From assembly GCF_900095705.1 (NCBI RefSeq), contig NZ_LT608327.1, positions 62,001-126,000 on the forward strand: a stretch of 64,000 nt of DNA, read 5' to 3'. The position numbers and the translations under genes are program-made. Below, one piece after another: positions 1-7,862 of this stretch (position 1 is the first letter of the stretch; each line of letters opens with the position of its first letter). Under the pieces are notes generated by a model. That model was not told the origin of the DNA, did no database searches, and saw only the letters and a list, made by a program, of their open reading frames with translations. The stretch is from Fusobacterium massiliense. Lineage in GTDB: Bacteria; Fusobacteriota; Fusobacteriia; Fusobacteriales; Fusobacteriaceae.

Positions 1-2
1 AA

Positions 3-353
3 TTAAGAATTATGGAATCTGAAAATAAAATGTCATTGGATAGAGAAGTTTATCCTGCTGATATTTCTTTATCAATTTTAGAAACTCATTATTTTTACAA
101 TAAAATGTTCTGGAATGATGAGAACTATATTTTAAATAGAGTTGATAAAATAAAAGATATTCCAATAAAAATTGCTCATGGACGTTTTGATGTAAATACA
201 AGAGTTGGAGCAGCCTATGAACTGGCAAATAAGTTAAATAATTGTGAATTTAAAATAGTTGAAAATACAGGACATTCACCATTTACTGAAAAAATGAGTA
301 AGGTTCTTTTAAAATTCTTAGAAGATATAAAAGAGGAAAATAATGGAAAATAA
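3..353 (+). CDS. alpha/beta hydrolase, proline iminopeptidase-like (C-terminal part)
   Basis: The reading frame is open to the left edge of the window, so the gene starts upstream and only about 116 C-terminal residues are visible. The stretch IPIKIAHGRFD followed by NTGHSPF matches the end of the alpha/beta-hydrolase fold, where the Asp of GRFD and the His of GHS are the acid and base of the catalytic triad. The LETHYF segment before it resembles the cap region of proline iminopeptidases (S33). The nucleophile Ser is outside the window. It overlaps the asparaginase start by 11 bp, so the two are probably co-translated and may both serve peptide or amino acid use. The substrate is inferred. 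Confidence 0.72.
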   Translation, partial: LRIMESENKMSLDREVYPADISLSILETHYFYNKMFWNDENYILNRVDKIKDIPIKIAHGRFDVNTRVGAAYELANKLNNCEFKIVENTGHSPFTEKMSKVLLKFLEDIKEENNGK

Positions 354-1353
354 AGTTTTAATTATAAATACAGGTGGAACTATTGGAATGGTAGGAAAAC
401 CTTTAAGACCTGCTACAAATTGGTTGGAAATAGCTAAGGAACATCCTGTACTGGAAAAATTTCCAACGGATTATTATCAATTTGAGCATTTGATAGATTC
501 ATCTGATGCTACTCCGGAATTTTGGATAAAATTAGTTGAAGTCATAGAAGAAAATTATGATAAATATTTAGGTTTCGTCATATTACATGGAACAGATACT
601 ATGGCTTATACAGGTTCTCTTTTATCATTTTTATTGAAAAATCTAGCTAAACCTGTTGTGCTTACAGGAGCTCAAACGCCTATGATTTTTCCAAGAAGTG
701 ATGGTTTACAAAATTTAATAAATTCTATTTATATTGCTGGTAATAAACTATATGATATTCCAGTTGTCCCTGAGGTTTGTATTTGTTTTAGAGATTGCTT
801 ATTAAGAGCAAACAGGAGTAAAAAAACAGATAGTAATAATTACTACGGTTTTTCTTCTCCGAATTATAATCCTTTAGCAGAAATTGGGGCAGATATTAAA
901 ATTATTAAAGATAGAATTTTACCAATACCAACAGAAAAATTTTATGTTGAAAAAATAATAAATCCTAATGTGTTGCTTATAGAATTGTTTCCTGGATTAA
1001 ATCCAAATTACATAAGAGATTTTGTAATTAACAATCCTGAGATTAAAGCACTCATATTAAAAACTTATGGAAGTGGAAATACTCCAACTAGTGTTGAATT
1101 TATAGATATGTTAAAAGAAATTTCAAATAAAAATATACCAATACTAGACATAACACAATGTGTATCTGGGAGTGTAAAAATGCCACTTTATGAATCAACA
1201 GATAAACTTGTTAAATTAGGAATAATAAACGGAAGTGACATAACTTCAGAGGCTGGAATAACTAAAATGATGTATCTTTTAGGAAAAGGCTATGATATAG
1301 AAAGAATTAGAAAAGAATTTTCTGTTTCAATATCTGGAGAACAATTTGCTTAA
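343..1353 (+). CDS. ansA: type I L-asparaginase
   Basis: Hydrolyses L-asparagine to aspartate and ammonia; no signal peptide, so cytoplasmic. The N-terminal TGGTIG carries the nucleophile Thr13, and HGTDTM at residues 82-87 carries the second Thr/Asp pair (Thr84, Asp85). The segment RANRSKK near residue 154 fits the third conserved block that supplies the catalytic Lys. At 336 residues it has the usual two-domain length. It overlaps the upstream hydrolase by 11 bp and is followed after 12 bp by a lipoprotein gene, suggesting one operon. Family membership is clear; preference for Asn over Gln is assumed from the type I subfamily. Confidence 0.92.
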   Translation: MENKVLIINTGGTIGMVGKPLRPATNWLEIAKEHPVLEKFPTDYYQFEHLIDSSDATPEFWIKLVEVIEENYDKYLGFVILHGTDTMAYTGSLLSFLLKNLAKPVVLTGAQTPMIFPRSDGLQNLINSIYIAGNKLYDIPVVPEVCICFRDCLLRANRSKKTDSNNYYGFSSPNYNPLAEIGADIKIIKDRILPIPTEKFYVEKIINPNVLLIELFPGLNPNYIRDFVINNPEIKALILKTYGSGNTPTSVEFIDMLKEISNKNIPILDITQCVSGSVKMPLYESTDKLVKLGIINGSDITSEAGITKMMYLLGKGYDIERIRKEFSVSISGEQFA

Positions 1354-1365
1354 ACAGAGGTTAAT

Positions 1366-2049
1366 ATGAAAAGAAAAATGATATTTATTATTGCAATATT
1401 TGTGTTTATTGTCGTTGGCCTTTTAAATTCTTGTCGACATAAAGATAAAATTGTTATTAATGTGTATGCTGAAGATGAAATAGAACTTTTGGTAGAAAAA
1501 TATGCAAAAAGATATGAAAAAACTTTTGATAAATATAAGGTAGAAGTAAATAAATTAGATAACTTTAAAGATTATAATATTATTATTACTAATGAAGAGA
1601 ATAAAGTAAAGACTTTAAATAAGAATGTAAAAACAAGAGTATTTTTTGAAGATAAACTTGTTATAATAGGAAGAAAGAAAATAAATGATTTAGAAGAATT
1701 AGAAAATTTTTCTTTAGCTATGCCAGAATTAGATACAAATATTGGTAAAATTGGATTATCACTCTTATCTGATTTGAAATCTCAAAAAAAGGTGTTAGAG
1801 AGTACAGCCTACAAAGATAATGTTATTAGCTCATTACAAAGTGTTGATTTATATGAAGTCGATTTTGCACTTGTGACTAGGTCAATTTTATATCTTGCAA
1901 AAAATTCTTCTGTATGTTATACATTTTCTGGAGATAGTAGAAATAAAGTTTTATATAAATCTTATTTAGTTACAAGAAAAAGTAAAGATGCAAAAAAGTT
2001 TTATCAATTTCTTGATGATGAAATAAAAGAAAAAAACAAAAAGGCATAA
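1366..2049 (+). CDS. lipoprotein, possible periplasmic solute-binding-like protein
   Basis: The first 22 residues form a hydrophobic signal with a lipobox ending LLNSC, so Cys23 should be lipidated. The mature part begins IVINVYAEDEIELL and runs through EKYAKRYEK. This resembles the first beta-strand and helix of molybdate/phosphate-type binding proteins (NVYA...ELL..YAK.YEK). The protein, 227 residues, is a little short for that fold, and no transporter genes are adjacent. It sits between the asparaginase and a TTG-started L,D-transpeptidase gene. Lipoprotein status is well supported; the solute-binding assignment is a weak inference from fold-like patterning. Confidence 0.7.
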   Translation: MKRKMIFIIAIFVFIVVGLLNSCRHKDKIVINVYAEDEIELLVEKYAKRYEKTFDKYKVEVNKLDNFKDYNIIITNEENKVKTLNKNVKTRVFFEDKLVIIGRKKINDLEELENFSLAMPELDTNIGKIGLSLLSDLKSQKKVLESTAYKDNVISSLQSVDLYEVDFALVTRSILYLAKNSSVCYTFSGDSRNKVLYKSYLVTRKSKDAKKFYQFLDDEIKEKNKKA

Positions 2050-2074
2050 ATGGGTAGAAAATGGAGGTTTTTCC

Positions 2075-3181
2075 TTGAAAGTAAAAATAATAGTGTTTCT
2101 TTCTTTGATAATATCTAGTCTTAGTTTTTCAGAAGAAAAAATTAATATTGAGAAAAAAGAAGAAATTTTAAAAAAAGCAATAGATGTTAATTATAGTGTA
2201 GTGCAAAAACCGGTTACAGAAATTGTAACTGATATAATGAGTTTATACAACTCATTAAAAATAAAGGATAAGCTAAGCTATGAAATATTTAAAAAAGCTT
2301 ATTTAGGATATATTCAGATACCTAATAAAAATCCAGGTATATTGATAATAATTGATTATTCACGTCCATCAAATGAGGAAAGATTTTTTGTTATAAATTT
2401 AGATAAAAAGCAACTTGTATATCATACTAGGGTTGCACATTCTAAAAATTCTGGATTGGAGATACCACTTCAATTTTCAGATAATCCAAACTCTTATGAA
2501 AGTTCACTTGGGTTTTTCATAACTTTAGGAGAATATAACGGAGCTTATGGACATTCTTTAAGGCTTAAGGGACTAGAAGAAAACATAAATTCAAATGCAG
2601 AAGATAGAGCAATAGTTATTCATGGTGGAGAGATAGTTGAAGATAGTTACATAAAAAAATATGGATTTGCCGGAAGAAGTTTAGGTTGTCCTGTTTTACC
2701 TAACTCGATTACCAAAGAAGTTATAGAATATATAAGAAATGGAAGAGTACTTTTTATATACGGAGAAGATGATGATTATTTAGAAGAAAGTACCTATTTA
2801 AAAAAATATATTCCAATTTTAGAAAATGAAAACAGTATAAATGTACCTGTTAAAGTTGAAGATGTTAAAATTGATATAAATAAAGAAGTTTCAACTATTA
2901 ATCAAAATGAAATTATAAAAGATAAAAAGGATATTAAAGAAGAAACAATAATTTCTATTGATAATAGCAATAAATTGGAAAATATAAATACCCAAGATTA
3001 TAAACAAGAAACTCCAAAAGAAATTGTATTAGATGAAAAAACGGCTAGAGAAAAAGTTTTAGAATATGAAAATAAAATAAAATCTAATGAAGAAAAAGAA
3101 GAAAAAATAGCAGAAAAAAAAGAAGTTTCTAATAAAAAAGATAATTATAGAAAAGCCTTAGGCTTGAAAATAAAGAAATAA
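2075..3181 (+). CDS. murein L,D-transpeptidase catalytic domain (YkuD-type) protein
   Basis: Starts at a TTG: TGGAGG at 2062-2067 is 7 nt upstream and no ATG or GTG in this frame is well placed. Residues 1-18 are a signal peptide (SFS-EE). The core contains IHGGE with His183 and, 22 residues later, SLGCPVLP with Cys205, the HxG...SxGCP signature of the L,D-transpeptidase family. This should place it in the periplasm, cross-linking or attaching proteins to peptidoglycan. From about residue 240 to the end the protein is Lys/Glu/Asn-rich and low complexity, probably extended. It is last in the operon; a P-repeat used as terminator follows directly. Confidence 0.85.
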   Translation: MKVKIIVFLSLIISSLSFSEEKINIEKKEEILKKAIDVNYSVVQKPVTEIVTDIMSLYNSLKIKDKLSYEIFKKAYLGYIQIPNKNPGILIIIDYSRPSNEERFFVINLDKKQLVYHTRVAHSKNSGLEIPLQFSDNPNSYESSLGFFITLGEYNGAYGHSLRLKGLEENINSNAEDRAIVIHGGEIVEDSYIKKYGFAGRSLGCPVLPNSITKEVIEYIRNGRVLFIYGEDDDYLEESTYLKKYIPILENENSINVPVKVEDVKIDINKEVSTINQNEIIKDKKDIKEETIISIDNSNKLENINTQDYKQETPKEIVLDEKTAREKVLEYENKIKSNEEKEEKIAEKKEVSNKKDNYRKALGLKIKK

Positions 3182-3184
3182 TTA

Positions 3185-3266
3185 AAAAATCCCCTGACAT
3201 TCGTATTAGTTCGAAGAGCTTGAGTTTATTGAGCTCATAAGACTCGTACGTTTATCAAGGGATTTT
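3185..3266 (-). repeat. P-repeat, orientation B, acting as terminator
   Basis: Diverged member of the window-wide palindromic repeat. The centre (GTATTAGTTCGAAGAGCT ... GAGCTCATAAGACTCGTAC) is typical. The outer arms have changed to AAAATCCCCTGA and TCAAGGGATTTT, which pair and end in T on both strands. It lies between convergent genes (L,D-transpeptidase and class I amidotransferase), so it is likely a bidirectional terminator. Confidence 0.8.
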
Positions 3267-3271
3267 ACTTT

Positions 3272-4045
3272 TTATTCCTCTTTTAATAAAACCTCAGTTG
3301 GTTTTCTTTCAATACAAATATCTACAAACTTCTTAAAAATAGTTCTTGCAAAAACATTTTTATCATACATCATTTCTGGATGAAATTGCACAGCCATTAT
3401 GAATAAATCTTCTTTACCTGAATATTCTATTGCTTCAATAACTCCATCAGGAGCAGTAGCAATTACTTTGAAATCATCAGCTAATTTTTTTATTGCTTGA
3501 TGGTGAAATGAATTTACTCTTTCAACTTCTAGTTTATCAGCCATTTTAAATAGAGTAGATTTTTTATCTATTTTTATTGAATGAGTTGGTTGATAAGGGC
3601 AACCTATTTGATTGTGTTTTATATGTTCTCCTGGCATATATGAAATATCTTGATATAGATTACCTCCAAATGCCACATTTAATATTTGTTGTCCACGACA
3701 TATTCCTAAGATAGGTTTATTTAACTCAACAGCAAATTTTATTAAAGCTAATTCATGAACATCTCTTTCTGGAAAAATTGCTTGTAATTTTTCTAAAGGT
3801 TCTTCTCCATAGTAAAAAGGATCTACATCTCTACCACCTGAAAGAATAAGACCATCTAGTAATTTTACTTGTTCTCTTATGGTAGATATATCTTTAAGAA
3901 TAGGTAAAACAATAGGAACTCCTCCAGATTTATAAACAGCATCAACAAAAGAATGATCAACACAAGAATATTTATCTCCTAAGAACAGTTCATTTTTCTC
4001 CTCAAAAATCATACTTCCTGAAATACCAATTATTGCTCTTTTCAT
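3272..4045 (-). CDS. gamma-glutamyl-gamma-aminobutyrate hydrolase family (peptidase C26) protein
   Basis: Class I glutamine amidotransferase-like hydrolase of the PuuD type, which cleaves gamma-glutamyl bonds. GICRGQQ carries nucleophile Cys116, and VQFHPEM carries His222 and Glu224, completing the Cys-His-Glu triad. It has 257 residues from this start. I place the start at 4045 because TGGGAGG lies about 7 nt upstream; an in-frame ATG five codons earlier (4060) precedes that site and has none of its own. It follows a Crp/Fnr regulator gene on the same strand, with a 31-nt gap. The substrate (gamma-Glu-GABA or another gamma-glutamyl amide) is not decided by sequence. Confidence 0.88.
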   Translation of the reverse strand: MKRAIIGISGSMIFEEKNELFLGDKYSCVDHSFVDAVYKSGGVPIVLPILKDISTIREQVKLLDGLILSGGRDVDPFYYGEEPLEKLQAIFPERDVHELALIKFAVELNKPILGICRGQQILNVAFGGNLYQDISYMPGEHIKHNQIGCPYQPTHSIKIDKKSTLFKMADKLEVERVNSFHHQAIKKLADDFKVIATAPDGVIEAIEYSGKEDLFIMAVQFHPEMMYDKNVFARTIFKKFVDICIERKPTEVLLKEE

Positions 4046-4076
4046 AATAACCTCCCACATCTTAAATACTTATTTA

Positions 4077-4706
4077 TTATTTTTTTAAAATTATTTTTTT
4101 TCTTTCAACTTTTAATAACTTTTCTTTTTCTAACTGTTTTAAAATTCTTGTAATAACTTCTCTGGAACTGCCTAAATTTCTAGCTATTTCTTCATGAGTT
4201 AGAGAAAGTTCGACTTTATCAAAAGAATATAAAAAATCTATTATCCTATTTTTTAAAGGAACAAATAAAATAGTCTGAATTGCTAAAATAGATTTTGAAA
4301 ATTTTAATTTTGTTAGCTCATGTAAGAAATTTTCTAAAAAACTATATTTTAATCTAAATAGTGAAAGTACTGAAAAAGGAATTAATAAAATTTCACTATT
4401 TTTTTCAGCTATAAATTCAATAGATGAAAGAGGCTCATTAACTGAAGAATCAAAAAATTCCATTTCTGAAATATTTAAATAGTATAGTGGAATCTCTCTC
4501 TCTTCAAGTGATGATAAAAAAAACCTTATTTTTCCAGACTTTAAAAAAAGTAATCCATTTAATTCACTAGGAGTGGAAAAAATTGAATCTTTTTTTAATG
4601 AGAGAATTCTACTGGAAAGAATTATTTTGGCTCTATCATTTTGTTTTATATCATTCCAGAATGGGAAAATATTTTCTAATAATTTAATATCTTCCTTACT
4701 TATCAT
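4077..4706 (-). CDS. Crp/Fnr family transcriptional regulator
   Basis: 209 residues. The N-terminal half (about 20-130) has the spacing of a cyclic-nucleotide-binding-type beta-barrel sensor, including GLLFLKSGKIRFF. The C-terminus has a Crp-type winged helix: LTHEEIARNLGSSREVITRILKQL, where SSREVITR is the recognition helix. There is no N-terminal Cys cluster, so an Fe-S Fnr-type oxygen sensor is unlikely. Located upstream of the C26 hydrolase on the same strand and may regulate it. The upstream gap contains a P-repeat and the toxin terminator. Effector and regulon unknown. Confidence 0.9.
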   Translation of the reverse strand: MISKEDIKLLENIFPFWNDIKQNDRAKIILSSRILSLKKDSIFSTPSELNGLLFLKSGKIRFFLSSLEEREIPLYYLNISEMEFFDSSVNEPLSSIEFIAEKNSEILLIPFSVLSLFRLKYSFLENFLHELTKLKFSKSILAIQTILFVPLKNRIIDFLYSFDKVELSLTHEEIARNLGSSREVITRILKQLEKEKLLKVERKKIILKK

Positions 4707-4797
4707 AAAAAATCACCTCTGTATTAATTATAGCACTAATTTTCAAAATTAGTATTATTTTTTTAAAAAATTTGCAGTAAAAATTAGTATTTTAAAT

Positions 4798-4880
4798 AAA
4801 GTCTCTTGACAGGCGTATTAGTTCTACAAGCTCAATGAATACAGGCTCTTTGGACTAATACTGACATCAGAGAGTGATTT
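4798..4880 (+). repeat. P-repeat, orientation A
   Basis: Begins AAAGTCTCTTGACAGGCGT and ends ACATCAGAGAGTGA, followed by the AT-rich tail and CTTTCCTATATAG near 4900. Lies between the Crp/Fnr gene and the 3' end of the TenpN-like toxin gene; first of three copies in the same direction around that module. Confidence 0.85.
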
Positions 4881-4913
4881 TTATTATTTAATTTTATGCT
4901 TTCCTATATAGTG

Positions 4914-4941
4914 AAAAAAGCCTTTATGATAAAAGGCTTTT
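4914..4941 (-). terminator. Rho-independent terminator of the toxin gene
   Basis: On the minus strand the stem AAAAGCCTTT / AAAGGCTTTT is followed by TTTTTT, 17 nt past the stop codon of the TenpN-like gene. Confidence 0.85.
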
Positions 4942-4958
4942 AATAGTGATAAAATTTA

Positions 4959-5396
4959 TTAATATTTAATATTTAATTCATTGTGAAAATACTTTAAACA
5001 AGACATTGAACACAATAAATAATTTTTTGTAATTTCCTGATGTTTTAGTGCTTTTATATATTTTTTTATGTATGACTCAAGTTTAGAAATTATAAATTTT
5101 TCTTTTTGAATTAGTTGGCTATATTCTTCTTGAGAGATAAAAGCAGTTTTATTTTGTACTATAAATTTCAACTCTTTAATTATCAGTGTTTTAGATAAGT
5201 CTAATCCTTGTGATTTTTCTTTATTTGTAAAAATAGCATATTGGTGTTTTATGTTATGTCTTATTGGTATAGCAAAATAAAAAGTTTCATATTTTAATAG
5301 ACAAACAGAAGCATAAGGCCTATTATTTTTCTTTTCTATTTCTTTGCAATCTTTATAAAGTTCAAAAAATTCATCAGTTAAAAAACAAAATTTCAT
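4959..5396 (-). CDS. tenpN: type III toxin-antitoxin system TenpIN-family toxin (endoribonuclease)
   Basis: 145 residues. The pattern FLTDEFF, ENNRPYASV (here KKNNRPYASV), FAIPIRHNIKH, followed by GLDLSKTLII, agrees with what I recall of TenpN/ToxN-like toxins, whose members are sequence-specific endoribonucleases inhibited by a repeat RNA. The context supports this strongly: upstream on the same strand are a near-consensus promoter, two tandem hairpin repeats of about 53 nt and a Rho-independent terminator, the standard type III order (promoter, RNA repeats, leaky terminator, toxin). GGAGG precedes the ATG by 8 nt. A P-repeat sits between the RNA terminator and the toxin start, which is unusual. 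Identity is by family memory, not search. Confidence 0.82.
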   Translation of the reverse strand: MKFCFLTDEFFELYKDCKEIEKKNNRPYASVCLLKYETFYFAIPIRHNIKHQYAIFTNKEKSQGLDLSKTLIIKELKFIVQNKTAFISQEEYSQLIQKEKFIISKLESYIKKYIKALKHQEITKNYLLCSMSCLKYFHNELNIKY

Positions 5397-5420
5397 TCCC
5401 TAACCTCCAATTATGTAAAT

Positions 5421-5500
5421 AAAGTCTCTTGACAGGTGTATGAGTTCTATGAGCTCAATGAACACAGGCTCTTTGAACTAATACGGACGTCAGAGATTAA
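5421..5500 (+). repeat. P-repeat, orientation A, between RNA antitoxin and toxin gene
   Basis: Full-length copy (AAAGTCTCTTGACAGGTGTA ... ACGGACGTCAGAGATTAA) with its tail running to CTTTCCTATAG at about 5535. It lies between the antitoxin terminator and the toxin ribosome binding site, so toxin mRNA that reads through the terminator must carry this long hairpin. Confidence 0.88.
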
Positions 5501-5544
5501 TTTATATTATTTAATTTTATTACTTTCCTATAGAATAAATAGAA

Positions 5545-5575
5545 TAAAAAAGTCCTAGTTAAATATAGGACTTTT
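5545..5575 (-). terminator. terminator of the antitoxin RNA (attenuator before the toxin)
   Basis: Minus-strand stem AAAAGTCCTA / TAGGACTTTT with an 8-nt loop and a T-run, directly after the second RNA repeat. In known type III systems such a terminator is leaky and sets the RNA-to-toxin ratio; here that role is inferred from position. Confidence 0.88.
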
Positions 5576-5690
5576 AAATCTTCTTATTTAGTATTTCTTT
5601 TGATTATCCTGTTCGCTACTATACGAACATATCTTCTTGATTGACATTTCTTTTGATTATCCTGATTGATGCCATACAATCATTATCTTT
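5576..5690 (-). ncRNA. tenpI: TenpI-like antitoxin RNA, two tandem repeats
   Basis: Two units read on the minus strand, 5689-5636 (54 nt) and 5635-5583 (53 nt), both starting AAGATA and both holding the identical core GGATAATCAAAAGAAAT. Before the core each unit has a hairpin whose stem differs but pairs in both: TGATTG/CAATCA in unit 1 and TGTTCG/CGAACA in unit 2, a clear covariation. A third start, AAGAT, leads into the terminator. Known type III antitoxins are processed by their toxin into single units that fold as pseudoknots and block it. Only two units is at the short end of what I know for such arrays. Confidence 0.85.
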
Positions 5691-5724
5691 ATGTATTTAT
5701 ATAATATTTTTTATCTTTTGTCAA
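5690..5724 (-). promoter_or_regulatory. promoter of the TenpI RNA
   Basis: Minus strand: TTGACA (5724-5719), 17-nt spacer, TATAAA (5701-5696). Predicted start is within a few nt of 5689, the first base of repeat unit 1. Nearly perfect housekeeping consensus, as expected for an abundant antitoxin RNA. Confidence 0.85.
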
Positions 5725-5798
5725 TATATTTTTAAATTTTCTTATTCTGCCCTAAATTACAATAGTAAGTGTTATACTAATAAAAATATATACTAAAT

Positions 5799-5880
5799 AA
5801 AGTCTCTTGATAGGTGTATTAGTTCTACGAGCTCAATGAATACAGGCTCTTTAGACTAATACTGACATCAGAGACTAATT
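5799..5880 (+). repeat. P-repeat, orientation A
   Basis: Full-length copy (AAGTCTCTTGATAGGTGTA ... ACTGACATCAGAGACTAA) followed by the tail, lying upstream of the antitoxin promoter and upstream of the divergent mgtC-like gene. The stretch 5725-6023 otherwise holds only this repeat and the mgtC promoter. Confidence 0.85.
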
Positions 5881-5937
5881 TTCATTATTTAATTTTATAT
5901 TTTTTATGGAATAAGAAAATAAAAAAGAAAAAAACTA

Positions 5938-5966
5938 TTGCAATAATATAGATAAGTTATTATAAT
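5938..5966 (+). promoter_or_regulatory. promoter of the mgtC-ruvC-kdsC operon
   Basis: TTGCAA (5938-5943), 17-nt spacer, TATAAT (5961-5966), 57 nt before the mgtC-like start codon. Confidence 0.7.
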
Positions 5967-6023
5967 AAAGAGTAAAAAATACAAATAGCACAAAAAAAAT
6001 ACAATAAAAGGGGAAGCAGTTAG

Positions 6024-6773
6024 ATGGTAGATGTTTTTGATATATTAGATAAATTTTTAAAAAATAATTTTGTAGGAGAACTAACAGTCGAAGTAGTTTC
6101 TTTTAGATTGTTATTAGCAGTTATATTCGGGGGAATAGTAGGATATGAAAGAGAAAAAAATAACAGACCTGCAGGTTTTAGAACCCATATTTTAGTTTGT
6201 TTTGGAGCTGCTATTGTTTCAATGATTCAAGACCAATTGAGATTAAATATTTTAGAATTAGCAAGTCGTGATTTACAATTATCTTCTGTAATAAAGACAG
6301 ATTTAGGAAGATTAGGAGCTCAAGTTATTAGTGGTATAGGTTTCTTAGGGGCAGGAAGTATAATGAAAGAAAAAGGAGAAACTATCGGAGGTATGACTAC
6401 TGCTGCTGGTATTTGGGCAACTGGTTGTGTTGGACTTGGAATAGGTTGGGGATTCTATAATATAGCTGTTGTAGCTATTGTATTTATGATAATAATTATG
6501 GTTTCTTTTAAAAAATTTGAATCAAAACTTGTTAGAAAATCTAGACTTATAAAATTTGAAGTTAAATTTTTAAGTGAAGAAGATTATGCAAATGGTTTAC
6601 TTGAAGCTTATGAAGTTTTTAGACAAAAAGCCATAAGAATTACTCAAATAGATAAGTATCAAGTGGAAGATACAGTATTTTTTACAGTTAGTATGAAAGG
6701 GAGAAATAATATTTCAGATGTAATAGTTTCTCTTTCAGCTATAAAAAATGTAGAATATGTGAGAGATATTTAA
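6024..6773 (+). CDS. MgtC/SapB family membrane protein
   Basis: 249 residues. The N-terminal 160 residues hold the MgtC domain: FGGIVGYEREKNNRPAGFRTH, then SGIGFLGAGSIM and GMTTAAGIWATG, with about four to five membrane segments between residues 26 and 160. The remaining 85 residues form a soluble, ACT-like C-terminal domain, as in the longer members. MgtC proteins are inner-membrane proteins linked to Mg2+ limitation and ATP synthase control, but most non-pathogen homologues have unknown roles. ribosome binding site AGGGGAAG is 11 nt upstream. Its stop is 1 bp before ruvC, so it is probably first in an operon with ruvC and kdsC. Confidence 0.9.
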   Translation: MVDVFDILDKFLKNNFVGELTVEVVSFRLLLAVIFGGIVGYEREKNNRPAGFRTHILVCFGAAIVSMIQDQLRLNILELASRDLQLSSVIKTDLGRLGAQVISGIGFLGAGSIMKEKGETIGGMTTAAGIWATGCVGLGIGWGFYNIAVVAIVFMIIIMVSFKKFESKLVRKSRLIKFEVKFLSEEDYANGLLEAYEVFRQKAIRITQIDKYQVEDTVFFTVSMKGRNNISDVIVSLSAIKNVEYVRDI

Positions 6774-6774
6774 A

Positions 6775-7347
6775 ATGCGTGTTGTAGGAATAGACCCAGG
6801 TACAGCTATTGTTGGATACGGTGTGATAGATTACGATAAGAACAAATATGAAGTTATAGATTACGGAGTAATTTTAACTGATAAAAATCTAGAAATGGAA
6901 GAAAGATTAGAAATTGTCTATAATGAAATGAATAATATATTAAAAAAATATAAACCTGAAAGCATGGCAATAGAAGATTTATTTTATTTTAAAAATAATA
7001 AAACTGTTATATCTGTAGCACAAGCTAGAGGAGTTATATTGTTAGCTGGAAAACAAAATAATATAGAGATGGCAAGTTATACTCCATTACAAGTAAAAAT
7101 GGGAATAACAGGCTATGGTAGGGCTGAAAAAAAACAAATTCAACAAATGGTTCAAAGAATTTTAAAATTAAAAGAAATTCCAAAACCTGATGATGCAGCC
7201 GATGCTCTAGCTATTTGTTTGACACATATAAATACACTTACATCTCAAATTGGAGTTGTCTCAACTAAATCATTAAAGAGTGTAAGTCTTCCATCTAATG
7301 TAAATAAACTTTCTTTGGAAGAATATAGAAAAATGTTAAAAAAATAG
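6775..7347 (+). CDS. ruvC: crossover junction endodeoxyribonuclease RuvC
   Basis: 190 residues. Resolves Holliday junctions with RuvAB during recombinational repair. Starts MRVVGIDPGTAIVGYG with Asp7 as the first metal ligand; MAIEDLFY gives the catalytic Glu, and KPDDAADALAIC gives the final acidic pair. No alternative start is needed, since the ATG comes one base after the stop of the mgtC-like gene, implying translational coupling. kdsC follows after 8 nt. ruvA/ruvB are not in the window. Confidence 0.97.
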   Translation: MRVVGIDPGTAIVGYGVIDYDKNKYEVIDYGVILTDKNLEMEERLEIVYNEMNNILKKYKPESMAIEDLFYFKNNKTVISVAQARGVILLAGKQNNIEMASYTPLQVKMGITGYGRAEKKQIQQMVQRILKLKEIPKPDDAADALAICLTHINTLTSQIGVVSTKSLKSVSLPSNVNKLSLEEYRKMLKK

Positions 7348-7355
7348 GAGAAAAT

Positions 7356-7862
7356 ATGAAGAATATAAAACTTTTAGTTTTAGATGTAGATGGGACTATG
7401 ACTGATGGTAAATTATACATTGATGATAAGGATAATTCTATGAAGTCCTTTGATGTGAAAGATGGTTTTGCCATAGTTAATTGGCTAAAATTAGGTGGAG
7501 AAATACTTATATTGACAGGTAAAAAATCTATTATAGTTGAAAGAAGAGCTAAAGAGTTAGGAATAAAATATTTAATTCAAGGTTCAAAAAATAAAACTGA
7601 AGATTTGAAAAAAATATTAGATGAATTAGGATTACAGTTTGATAATGTTGCATATATGGGTGATGATATAAATGATATGGGAGTTATGTCAAAAGTAAAG
7701 TTATCTGCTTGTCCTAGAAATGCAGTCAGTGAAGTTCAAGCTATTTGTAATTATAAGTCAGAAAAAAATGGTGGAGATGGAGCTGTTAGAGATTTCTTAG
7801 AATATATAATGAAAAATAATGGAATGTGGGAAAAAGTAATAGAAAAATATATGAATGAATAG
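7356..7862 (+). CDS. kdsC: 3-deoxy-D-manno-octulosonate 8-phosphate phosphatase (KdsC)
   Basis: 168-residue HAD phosphatase of the C0 (cap-less) type. LLVLDVDGTMTDG carries nucleophile Asp10 and acid Asp12; TGKKS supplies motif II/III and GDDINDMGVM the Mg-binding motif IV. Dephosphorylates Kdo-8-phosphate to Kdo for lipopolysaccharide. A Kdo transferase domain is encoded at 9.9-11.8 kb, so the pathway is consistent. Last gene of the mgtC-ruvC-kdsC operon, followed directly by a terminator. Confidence 0.94.
   Translation: MKNIKLLVLDVDGTMTDGKLYIDDKDNSMKSFDVKDGFAIVNWLKLGGEILILTGKKSIIVERRAKELGIKYLIQGSKNKTEDLKKILDELGLQFDNVAYMGDDINDMGVMSKVKLSACPRNAVSEVQAICNYKSEKNGGDGAVRDFLEYIMKNNGMWEKVIEKYMNE

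Noticed and set aside
5583-5689. Tandem repeats that could suggest a small CRISPR array
   Set aside because: Only two units, with no spacer-like unique sequence of constant length; the variable parts form paired hairpins, and promoter, terminator and a TenpN-like gene follow. This is a type III antitoxin RNA.
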